The translations under genes and the position numbers were made by a program. From Candidatus Rifleibacteriota bacterium (GTDB lineage: Bacteria > Muiribacteriota > Ozemobacteria > Ozemobacterales > Ozemobacteraceae): DNA of 39,701 nucleotides. A model generated the notes under the pieces. It ran no database searches, was not told where the DNA came from, and was given only the letters and a program-made list of their open reading frames with translations. Below, one piece after another: positions 26,164 to 33,270 of the stretch. Position 1 is the stretch's first letter. Each line of letters starts with the position of its first letter. Location of the stretch: contig JAFPZP010000024.1 in NCBI GenBank assembly GCA_017417215.1, positions 1 through 39,701 on the forward strand, written 5' to 3'.

Positions 26164-26528
26164 ATTTCCGATACTCTTGTCCTAAAATATTAATCAGCCG
26201 AAAAGGTGGGCTGGGATTCTACGCATTAATTCTAATAATGCTAGGATTATGTCTAGCTGTATTTGTTTGTCTTCCAGAATACTCTGATGTGCAGGACGGT
26301 ATTTATTCTGTTTCCTGTGCTGATATAAGAGCCAAAATAGATAGTGCTATTGAAGATTATAATGTAAACAACAGCACAACTTATATAAAACCCAATACTA
26401 TAGTTAATCTAGACACTTTAAAAGAAAAGGGTTATCTGCGTGAAATCAAGTATTGCCCGCAAAAAGGGACATTTATATTTGGTAAAAACGGCAAGGTAAT
26501 GTGCTCTATACATTCGAAAGGTCAATAA
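26160..26528 (+). CDS. Small pilin-like membrane protein without canonical E5
   Basis: This 122-residue protein has a basic N-terminus (1-18), a hydrophobic helix (about 19-38) and a C-terminal domain. That domain resembles pseudopilin globular tails in its D-I-R-A-K-I-D-S-A-I-E-D-Y-N, L-D-T-L-K-E-K-G-Y-L, Y-C-P-Q-K-G-T-F and K-V-M-C-S-I-H segments. The latter pattern recurs in small pilins and in ComGC-like proteins. G19-F20 looks like a prepilin cleavage site, but position +5 (I24) lacks the glutamate. It may be a minor pilin tip protein of GspK type or a non-cleaved anchored relative. It overlaps rluD by ATGA and is followed 4 bases later by a HAMP protein. Three cysteines (C53, C99, C115) could form a disulfide. 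Confidence 0.68.
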   Translation: MNFRYSCPKILISRKGGLGFYALILIMLGLCLAVFVCLPEYSDVQDGIYSVSCADIRAKIDSAIEDYNVNNSTTYIKPNTIVNLDTLKEKGYLREIKYCPQKGTFIFGKNGKVMCSIHSKGQ

Positions 26529-26532
26529 TAAA

Positions 26533-27240
26533 ATGGCAAAATATAAAAGACATACTTATCTTATAAAAACAGGGCTTCAACTTAGGTATATGGGCATTTT
26601 AATTGCCTGTATGTTAACTGTTGCAATGGGAGTTGGCTGGATAATCTACCATACTTCCTGGAAACAGATTGTAAATACACCTGATTTAAGCCTAGATAAA
26701 TTATATTTAATTTTCGAAAGTGTTAACTCACAGCTTGTTTGGTGGATATTAGCCTTTATAGTAATTATTGCCATTATTTCTATTTTTGTTTCTCATAAAA
26801 TTGCAGGTCCTGTTTATAGACTTGAAGAAAGCACAAAGCTGATAGCTTCAGGTGATTTAACTCACAAAGTTCATCTTAGACAAGGTGACGAACTTGGAGA
26901 TTTGCAGGATGCATTTAACACCATGTCAGAATCTTTAAGTAAAATGGTCTACAAAGACAGGGAAATAATAGAAAGATTAGCTAAAACAGGAGAAAACCTA
27001 CAGAAAAAAGTTGATGATAAAAATTTAAATAAAGAATCCTTAGAAGAAATAGCCTATGAACTTAATTCTATAATAGAAGAATTAAAGCTCGTTACCAGCG
27101 GTTTTAAATTATTAGAAACCCAGGAAGAAAACAAAGAGGAACAAAAAGAAAATAAAGAAGATACTGTTCAAGAAGAGAACAAAAACCAGGAAGAATCTGC
27201 TGAAAACAAAGAAAATACAGTTCAGGAAGAAGAAAAATAA
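26533..27240 (+). CDS. HAMP-domain membrane protein without output domain
   Basis: This 235-residue protein has two membrane spans (about 17-40 and 68-88) framing a small external loop. A HAMP domain (about 88-141) follows, with A-G-P-V-Y-R-L-E and G-D-E-L-G-D-L-Q-D-A-F-N. Next come a helical coiled-coil-like segment (142-190) and a very acidic Glu/Lys/Asn/Gln tail with near-repeats of KEDTVQEEN and KENTVQEEE. No kinase, methyl-accepting or cyclase domain follows the HAMP domain. It may pass a signal to a separate partner or act as a membrane scaffold. The gene directly follows the pilin-like gene, so the two may form a sensing pair. It is the last gene before a terminator. Confidence 0.82.
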   Translation: MAKYKRHTYLIKTGLQLRYMGILIACMLTVAMGVGWIIYHTSWKQIVNTPDLSLDKLYLIFESVNSQLVWWILAFIVIIAIISIFVSHKIAGPVYRLEESTKLIASGDLTHKVHLRQGDELGDLQDAFNTMSESLSKMVYKDREIIERLAKTGENLQKKVDDKNLNKESLEEIAYELNSIIEELKLVTSGFKLLETQEENKEEQKENKEDTVQEENKNQEESAENKENTVQEEEK

Positions 27241-27279
27241 AATAACTGTTCTATAAAAATAGTTTTTTGATTATTTCTA

Positions 27280-27317
27280 AATAGAGTCTTAAATAAAATT
27301 TTTAAGACTCTATTTTT
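27280..27317 (+). terminator. Rho-independent terminator after the lspA-to-HAMP unit
   Basis: A 14-bp stem pairs AATAGAGTCTTAAA (27280-27293) with TTTAAGACTCTATT (27301-27314) around a 7-base loop. It is followed by a short T-run (27313-27317). It lies 39 bases after the HAMP stop. Confidence 0.85.
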
Positions 27318-27370
27318 AATTAAAAAACAAAAGTCTAAACTCTAAAAAACTCCATGCCGATAATCTATTC

Positions 27371-28198
27371 ATGATTTATTACAAACGCCACAACTATGCC
27401 ATATTAACTTGCTTAGTAATGGTTTCCGTAGTTTTGCTGCTTACAGGAATGACAGTCAGAAAGACTCCTGAACGCAGACAAGAAGATACCAGAGCTAAGG
27501 GTCGTCCTGTATACGAAGAGTTATTCAAAGATGGAAGATTAAGAATAGCTGTCTTCTGGGGTTGGGATCATCCAAGAGATACTATTATGGGAGCTTTTCC
27601 AGCCTTTGAAACTTTGAACGGGAAAAGACTCTATTATCGTGGCAGACCAGTACAAATCGAAATTGGTATGATTACCCAGATCAATACTAATCCAAAATGG
27701 ATTTTTAAAAGTGCTCTAGAAGATCCTACTGTTGATGTTGTCATTTATTCCGGTCATGGCAGATATGGTCGTGGAATGGCTTTTACAGACATGGAAGACA
27801 TTTTCCACTGCGGAAACGGTGATGTAGTAGAAGACAGACATGTAAAACCCTATAGGAATATAAAAGCTACATCAGAAGACTTAGACAATACGCTATTTCC
27901 TCAGAGCTATAAAATAATAATGCTTAACACCTGTGATTCAAATGGTCACTTTAGAAAATCATGGGGTAACAGATTTAAGGTATGTAATTCACCTGTAGAC
28001 CTTATAACTGTTGAATATCCGGTATTTAACTACTATGACCACGTAAGAGTCTTGAATTTCTTACAGGATTTACTTTCATTTTCAGATTGGAAAACAATTA
28101 AGAAACATTATGATTCAGAAATACATAAAAGGAAAAATAGATTAATAATAGAACCAATTTATGTTCCTAACGAACCAGAATACGCTAGTGCAAATTAG
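27371..28198 (+). CDS. Membrane-anchored caspase-like (clan CD) cysteine peptidase
   Basis: This 275-residue protein has an N-terminal membrane segment (about 10-27), so the rest is outside the cytoplasm. The motifs fit a caspase/gingipain fold. A hydrophobic strand leads into S-G-H-G with predicted catalytic H129 (VVIYSGHG, 123-130). A second strand leads into N-T-C-D-S with predicted catalytic C188 (IIMLNTCDS, 182-190). Spacing and strand pattern match CHAT, metacaspase and C25 peptidases. Substrate specificity cannot be read from sequence. The gene follows a terminator and begins a tightly packed set with an M50B-like protease, a cyclase and a GIY-YIG protein. No clear ribosome site precedes the ATG. 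No known bacterial family name could be assigned with confidence. Confidence 0.72.
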   Translation: MIYYKRHNYAILTCLVMVSVVLLLTGMTVRKTPERRQEDTRAKGRPVYEELFKDGRLRIAVFWGWDHPRDTIMGAFPAFETLNGKRLYYRGRPVQIEIGMITQINTNPKWIFKSALEDPTVDVVIYSGHGRYGRGMAFTDMEDIFHCGNGDVVEDRHVKPYRNIKATSEDLDNTLFPQSYKIIMLNTCDSNGHFRKSWGNRFKVCNSPVDLITVEYPVFNYYDHVRVLNFLQDLLSFSDWKTIKKHYDSEIHKRKNRLIIEPIYVPNEPEYASAN

Positions 28199-28220
28199 AA
28201 TAATTGTCTCGGAGTTTTAA

Positions 28221-28910
28221 GTGAACGACAAAGAAGAAAAAATTACATTTAGTGAGTTTGGAATTGCATTGAGCCTAGCTATTGCTTCACTCTTTCTCTG
28301 GAATTCGATTATATTATTACCAATTAAGTTAATGACTGTATTTTTTCACGAACTTTCACATGGGATAGTGGCAATATTAACTGGTGGAAGAATAATCGGA
28401 ATTAGTTTAACTATTAATGAAGGTGGAGTATGCAGTCATAGTGGGGGAATACCTATACTTGTTGCCAGTGCCGGCTATTTAGGCAGTTTATTATGGGGCT
28501 CTGGAATATTATTGGCTTCTCTAAAAAAAGGATTTAATAAAAGAATCTGTCAGGCTATTGCAGTTTTTTTTATTGTTGTAACCGGCTTATGGATTAGAGA
28601 CATTCAAGCGATTGCCATTACCGTAACCATAGCTGTCTCATTACTCTACATATCAGCAAATCTAAAAGAAAAATACTGTTCTATTTTTCTGAAATACATA
28701 AGCTTAATATCTTGTTTCTATGTAGTTTTCGATATAAAAGATGACTTGCTAGACAGAACCGTTCCATTGTCAGATGCCTATCAGATATCCAAAAGTATAT
28801 TCCCATCATTTATGGTAGCTCCTGGAAGTTATATTATAGGGCTCTTATGGATGGCAGTAGCCATCTTTATAATGTGGAAAGTTATTAAATATGCTCTTAA
28901 ATCCCAATAG
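28221..28910 (+). CDS. M50B-like integral membrane metalloprotease
   Basis: This 229-residue membrane protein has several predicted helices (about 12-36, 38-56, 73-98, 108-128, 130-146 and 200-223). H-E-L-S-H (43-47) gives the HExxH zinc motif inside the second helix, as in site-2 protease relatives. G-Y-L-G-S and a later D-I-K-D-D segment match the conserved parts of the M50B (PF13398) family. Such enzymes cut membrane-embedded proteins, often in regulated proteolysis. The start is GTG with GGAG (28210-28213) 7 bases upstream. It lies 22 bases after the caspase-like gene. There is no PDZ domain, so it is not RseP. Confidence 0.85.
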   Translation: MNDKEEKITFSEFGIALSLAIASLFLWNSIILLPIKLMTVFFHELSHGIVAILTGGRIIGISLTINEGGVCSHSGGIPILVASAGYLGSLLWGSGILLASLKKGFNKRICQAIAVFFIVVTGLWIRDIQAIAITVTIAVSLLYISANLKEKYCSIFLKYISLISCFYVVFDIKDDLLDRTVPLSDAYQISKSIFPSFMVAPGSYIIGLLWMAVAIFIMWKVIKYALKSQ

Positions 28911-28924
28911 AAAGTAAAGATAAT

Positions 28925-30538
28925 ATGTCATTAAACTTAAATCAACTTCAAAATATATGGAATCTTCATCAGGAATTAGACAATCTTTTAGAAGGTTTTC
29001 AGTTTAAGCAAAAAGAATTAAAGACTTCTCTTGAAGAGTTATTTGTTTTTTTAAAAAAAATAATAAATATTTCTGCTTTCTATGTTGAAACAAAGAACGA
29101 AAAACTAATCAACACTGTTTATACCTTTGGGAAATGCGATGAAAAAACCAGACTTAAACATCCAAAACTGAAAGTTGTTAATGAAATAATAAATCTTAAA
29201 ATACAGGATATTAGCTGGTATGCTCTTTCTATTGATGTTGACGGTCATATTATAGGCACAGTAGGTATTGGTTATAAAGAATCTGATTTAATAGAAACTG
29301 ATGAGTTTTATAGAGAAACAATTATTACTATAAGTGAATTAATAGATACTTTTATATACAATATTCAGAGTTCCAGTATAAAACACAGTTTAATCATGGG
29401 GCTGCAAGGAGCACTAGCAGAAATAGACATTACCAGTTCCCTGAATACAGCAGCAAAACTTCTACACCACAGCATTAAATTCAAAAAAATGCTTATTGTA
29501 TATACAGATAGAGACATTATTGCTGACAGCAAGAATATTAAATATATTTACTTTAACGGCAGCAAGCGAGCATACGATAACAACGAAAACCCCTTGTTAC
29601 CATTAGAAAACCTAATTCGTTCGAAAAAAGACTTTTTATCAATAACACCTGCGGAACTTCAAAAAACCTTAGAAATGAATTCTATTGCCATTTCATATCT
29701 GGCAAAAAGTTTTGATAATGAAGAACCAATAGGTTTTATTTGTTTAGAAACAGCAAACAACGAAAAACTAAACACCTTAGCAAAAGAACTGCTCCAAATC
29801 TTTTCAGAAGAATTAAGACAAAGATTGGTTGATTTAAATAGAGAAAAGAATATTTTAAGAAAATATTTCCCTAATATGGTTATTACAAAACTTATAACCA
29901 CCCCTAACTATGAAGAACGTTTTCTTAAAGCTAGAGAAGCAGAAATAGGCATTATATTTGCCGACATATCCGGTTTTACTAAAATGAGTGAACAAATATT
30001 GAAAACCCCAGAAAGAATCACTAATTTCATTAATAAATGGGCCAAAGGTGTTGTTTCAAGATTATTCCCTCTTGGCGCCACTTTGGATAAAATTATTGGT
30101 GATTGTGTAATGTTTTTATTTGGCCCTCCTTTCTATACTTCCACAAAAGAAGAAATAATAAAACACATGCTCCAGGCTTCACAAATAATTGTTAATTTCA
30201 CAAAAAGTTTTCTTGAATCGCCTCAGAATGCAGACATAAAGAATCATCCTGATTACAAGGATTTCGGCGTTTCTATAGGAATTAACTTTGCTCATTGTAT
30301 TGTAGGTCTTATCGGACCGAATAATGATATCACTGCTTTCAGTTCAGGCGTAAACATTACCGCTAGACTTCAAGGAATAGCAAAAGCTAATGAAATATTT
30401 GTCAGTGAATCAGTAAAAGAAATCGCAACACATACTCCAAACAGCAAATGGCTGTTTTCTGAAAAGAAATCAACAAAAGTAAAAAACGTTGAAGAACCAT
30501 TGGGTTATTACGCCTTACTTTCTGGTCGTTCAGAATGA
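28925..30538 (+). CDS. Tandem-GAF class III nucleotide cyclase
   Basis: This 537-residue soluble protein has two GAF-like regions (about 32-148 and 162-303), a helical connector (303-330) and a class III nucleotidyl cyclase domain (about 338-500). Metal-binding residues D347 (FADISGFT) and D393 (IGDCVMF) are present, along with K389 and the N477/R481 pair of VNITAR. The usual substrate-recognising aspartate before VN is S474, as in class IIIb-like enzymes. It probably makes cAMP or another cyclic nucleotide in response to a ligand bound by GAF. It lies 14 bases after the M50B gene and overlaps the GIY-YIG gene by ATGA. No cyclic-nucleotide receptor is near. Confidence 0.92.
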   Translation: MSLNLNQLQNIWNLHQELDNLLEGFQFKQKELKTSLEELFVFLKKIINISAFYVETKNEKLINTVYTFGKCDEKTRLKHPKLKVVNEIINLKIQDISWYALSIDVDGHIIGTVGIGYKESDLIETDEFYRETIITISELIDTFIYNIQSSSIKHSLIMGLQGALAEIDITSSLNTAAKLLHHSIKFKKMLIVYTDRDIIADSKNIKYIYFNGSKRAYDNNENPLLPLENLIRSKKDFLSITPAELQKTLEMNSIAISYLAKSFDNEEPIGFICLETANNEKLNTLAKELLQIFSEELRQRLVDLNREKNILRKYFPNMVITKLITTPNYEERFLKAREAEIGIIFADISGFTKMSEQILKTPERITNFINKWAKGVVSRLFPLGATLDKIIGDCVMFLFGPPFYTSTKEEIIKHMLQASQIIVNFTKSFLESPQNADIKNHPDYKDFGVSIGINFAHCIVGLIGPNNDITAFSSGVNITARLQGIAKANEIFVSESVKEIATHTPNSKWLFSEKKSTKVKNVEEPLGYYALLSGRSE

Positions 30539-30825
30539 TTATAATTATTACTGAACCGGCTTCACAAAAAACAATAAATAATAAATGGTATGTTTATATT
30601 GTTGAATGCAAAGATAAATCTCTATACACAGGGATTACCAATAATCTAGAAAAAAGAATAGAAACCCACAATAGTGGGAAAGGCGCTAAATATACACGGG
30701 CAAGAAGACCAATCAAGTTGAAATATTATGAAGAAATAAATAGCAAAAGCTTGGCGCTGAAAAGAGAATTTGCAATAAAACAATTAACAAGAGCTCAAAA
30801 AATTCGACTAATTAATAATCTATAG
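30535..30825 (+). CDS. GIY-YIG domain protein (UPF0213/YhbQ-like)
   Basis: This 96-residue protein is a stand-alone GIY-YIG nuclease domain. It has W-Y-V-Y-I-V-E-C (18-25), S-L-Y-T-G-I-T (29-35), R41 in E-K-R-I-E-T-H-N, and E78 in L-K-R-E-F-A-I-K, the four conserved catalytic positions. YhbQ-type proteins are widespread, and a nicking or repair role is proposed for relatives. The first 17 residues precede the domain and are not conserved in the family. No in-frame Met lies inside the domain start. It is coupled to the cyclase by a 4-base overlap. Its 3' end overlaps the convergent LuxC-like gene by 14 bases, with no hairpin between. Confidence 0.92.
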   Translation: MIIIITEPASQKTINNKWYVYIVECKDKSLYTGITNNLEKRIETHNSGKGAKYTRARRPIKLKYYEEINSKSLALKREFAIKQLTRAQKIRLINNL

Positions 30826-32188
30826 AAATAAAATCTACGAGTTTTCTAAGAATATAAATACCATTTTGTGAAATATCATTTCCTCTTGATTCCATTTTCC
30901 CAATTTTTAAAATATGTTTAATTCCTAGTTTTGGGAACTCTTTTTCACACAAATATTTTAATTCCTCAGATACAAATAATCCGACAGAGTGTAATTTTTC
31001 TGAATAAGGAATCAATAATTCAATTAAATTTTCTAAATTAGTAATTCTTTTTATAAAAATGCTTCTATTTAAACAAGAGAGTTTGAATGCTGAATTATAG
31101 TCTAAAACCAGAGTAAAACTGAAATCTTCAGGGCAGACTAATCTTCCTTCACCTTTAACTTGCATCATTCTGGAAATTTCTCTGATTTTTCTAATCTTAA
31201 CCTTTTCATCAAAGGTTAAAATACCACAAGGGAACTCTTCACCAACAGCAACCATTTCATCAAAAAGTGCTTCAATAAGCTGATGTGAGGTTTTCAAATC
31301 TTTATCTATTACATAAACTAAATGAGGAGAAAAAGAAGATTTCTGATTCCAACGACAAATATCTAAAGCCAGACCATTTATCAAATCAGATGGGGTATTT
31401 GGTTTCAAGCATTTCCCTTCAATTATAGAAAAAGAATATTTATAACTATTATCTATTAGCTCGATTTCAGAACCTAATTCAGGTTTAATATAATTTAATA
31501 AATTAATATCACCTTGATAAATAATTAATAAATCACTTTTATAAAAAACATCATTTATTGACTTATTGTCATTATTCCAAAATAAAAGGCTTTGATTGTT
31601 CCAGATTATTTCTGATGAATCAAATTCCTTAATACTATCCAGGAATAATAAAGCAAAGGGTAAATATTCTTCTTCTGTTTTTATAATATTTACATTTTTG
31701 GTAATAATGCCCCAAACCCAACTTTCAATAATTTCAAAGAATAAATTATTTGAATTAATATGTAATATTATACCCTTAGGTTGAGCTTTAATTCTGTAAT
31801 CTAATTCATTAGAATCTTTATTTTCGTAAATTTTACCCTCATTTAAATAATCGATACAGCCTAATTCATTATTTATTTTTTCAATTAATCTTTTAGAAGA
31901 ACAGATTTCGCTTACTTTATCTAAGCCTTCATCAATCATTTCAGGGCTAAAAGAAGTAATTGCCGTTAATAATTCTTTTGCTTTTTTTCTTATATGATAT
32001 TCATTAGATGACCATGCGTCAGAAATATCATCCAAAACATCTAGAATAACTTCTATATCTGGTTCGAAAGCAATATTGGTCTTTTCATATGCTTCCTGAA
32101 TAATATCTTGAGCTGTATTAGCAGAAAGATAGTCATAATCATATTTATGACCAAAAATGATTATTTTTTTATTACAATCTTTATTCAT
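30812..32188 (-). CDS. LuxC-like acyl-CoA reductase with Cys-to-Ser active site
   Basis: This 458-residue protein belongs to the LuxC acyl-CoA reductase family (PF05893, aldehyde-dehydrogenase fold). Support comes from an NADP-binding region (about 135-225), the S-P-H-L-V-Y-V segment, the P-C-G-I-L motif and the C-terminal A-F-K-L-S-C-L-N-R-S. In active LuxC the acyl thioester forms on a cysteine in a (W/D)xQxxCxSP pattern. Here W280-N-Q-K-S-S-F-S-P288 puts serine at the position of that cysteine (S285). C278 is six residues upstream and could take over only if the loop moved. The gene overlaps the LuxE-like gene by 4 bases. It probably evolved another function or is decaying, although the frame is open. 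The region is very AT-rich. Confidence 0.82.
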   Translation of the reverse strand: MNKDCNKKIIIFGHKYDYDYLSANTAQDIIQEAYEKTNIAFEPDIEVILDVLDDISDAWSSNEYHIRKKAKELLTAITSFSPEMIDEGLDKVSEICSSKRLIEKINNELGCIDYLNEGKIYENKDSNELDYRIKAQPKGIILHINSNNLFFEIIESWVWGIITKNVNIIKTEEEYLPFALLFLDSIKEFDSSEIIWNNQSLLFWNNDNKSINDVFYKSDLLIIYQGDINLLNYIKPELGSEIELIDNSYKYSFSIIEGKCLKPNTPSDLINGLALDICRWNQKSSFSPHLVYVIDKDLKTSHQLIEALFDEMVAVGEEFPCGILTFDEKVKIRKIREISRMMQVKGEGRLVCPEDFSFTLVLDYNSAFKLSCLNRSIFIKRITNLENLIELLIPYSEKLHSVGLFVSEELKYLCEKEFPKLGIKHILKIGKMESRGNDISQNGIYILRKLVDFISIDY

Positions 32189-33255
32189 TTTATTCCTGAA
32201 TCAATAATTCTAAAAGTTTTACTGCCAATACCGCAATTGCAATCTTCAATTACGGATTTATAAGTAGTTAATAAAGAAATTCCAGGGAAACTTGTTAAAT
32301 AAGGTGTCATAAGGCCAAGAATTCCTTCATAGCCATCATCTAATGGCACAAGACTTTCGGGTTCAAAAGTCACTGCTTTTGCATAAACAGGCATATGAAA
32401 ACAGCCTTTTTTACATTCTATATAAGGAATTCCCTGATATGGGAAAATAAGTATTTTTCTAATATTATCAGTTAATATATCAAAAAGCTTTTCTAATTTA
32501 TTTTTTAAATTATTATCATTATTAAAAATAATATCTGGTTCATCTAATATAAAAACGCAGGATTTTTTATTTAATTTCAAAGATAAATCATGAGTTTCAA
32601 ACCAGTCACAAATCTGTTTTATATAATAGCTGGAGCCAATAATTCTAACAGGTTCAGCATGGCAGGAAAAATCAATTATTTTTTTTGCAGCAGCATCTAA
32701 ATCGAAATTAAACTCGGAAGTTTTTTTATTAAATCTAATAGCATAATAAACACTTCTATGAGCAGTTAAATCAGTTAAAATATTAAAATAAAAATTACCA
32801 TTTAATTCTGTTTCATATTTTGAATCATATGTAAAACAAAGGTAATTGACCTTTTGATTATGTTCTACAAACCCAAAGTAATCAAATATTTTTTCATATA
32901 TTTTAAGTATTCGTTTATGTGAACGAGCATCAAGAAGGAGCTTATTTTCAGTAAAATCATTATTATTTGAAGATATTTTAAGTTTAATTTGTTTTTCAGG
33001 AACAGATAATAACTTATATTTTTTAAATATATCTGTAAGTATTGGTGGAATCTGTTCTGGCAAATATTGCAATCTATTATCTACCAGCCCGTTTTCAGAC
33101 AAAAAGGCTTTATAATCGTTACAATTAGATAAATGCCAATGCAAAGCTTCATTCATAGAATCGTTAAAAAGCAAATCAATACTTTCGCCTTCTTCAAAAG
33201 GATTCAAGCAGTCAAAAAGCTCTCCGCTTCTAATAAATGGCTTTCCTTCAGGCAA
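32185..33255 (-). CDS. LuxE-like acyl-protein synthetase, degenerate motif
   Basis: This 356-residue protein matches the LuxE family (PF04443), which adenylates a fatty acid and passes it to LuxC. Recognisable parts are the L-L-L-D-A-R-S-H-K-R segment, V-R-I-I-G-S-S-Y-Y-I-K, the Y-E-G-I-L-G-L-M-T-P-Y stretch and the C-terminal C-N-C-G (339-342). The nucleotide-binding S-S-G-T-T-G-type motif is replaced by S-S-N-N-N-D (95-100), so ATP use is doubtful. The start is TTG with AGGAG (33263-33267) 7 bases upstream. It follows the triple P-II gene by 15 bases and overlaps the LuxC-like gene. No luxAB or luxD is present. Confidence 0.8.
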   Translation of the reverse strand: MPEGKPFIRSGELFDCLNPFEEGESIDLLFNDSMNEALHWHLSNCNDYKAFLSENGLVDNRLQYLPEQIPPILTDIFKKYKLLSVPEKQIKLKISSNNNDFTENKLLLDARSHKRILKIYEKIFDYFGFVEHNQKVNYLCFTYDSKYETELNGNFYFNILTDLTAHRSVYYAIRFNKKTSEFNFDLDAAAKKIIDFSCHAEPVRIIGSSYYIKQICDWFETHDLSLKLNKKSCVFILDEPDIIFNNDNNLKNKLEKLFDILTDNIRKILIFPYQGIPYIECKKGCFHMPVYAKAVTFEPESLVPLDDGYEGILGLMTPYLTSFPGISLLTTYKSVIEDCNCGIGSKTFRIIDSGIK

Positions 33256-33270
33256 GGTTATACTCCTTGA

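Noticed and set aside
27241..27268. Second terminator just before the main one
   Set aside because: The CTAT/ATAG pairing is too short and AT-rich to be called, although a T6 tract follows.
27371..30825. Known anti-phage system (CBASS, Pycsar or similar)
   Set aside because: The cyclase is a GAF-linked class III enzyme, no cyclic-nucleotide-gated effector is present and the order matches none of the described systems; only an unspecified signalling cassette can be claimed.
30812..33255. Bioluminescence operon
   Set aside because: LuxC and LuxE relatives are present, but luxA, luxB and luxD are absent and catalytic motifs are altered.
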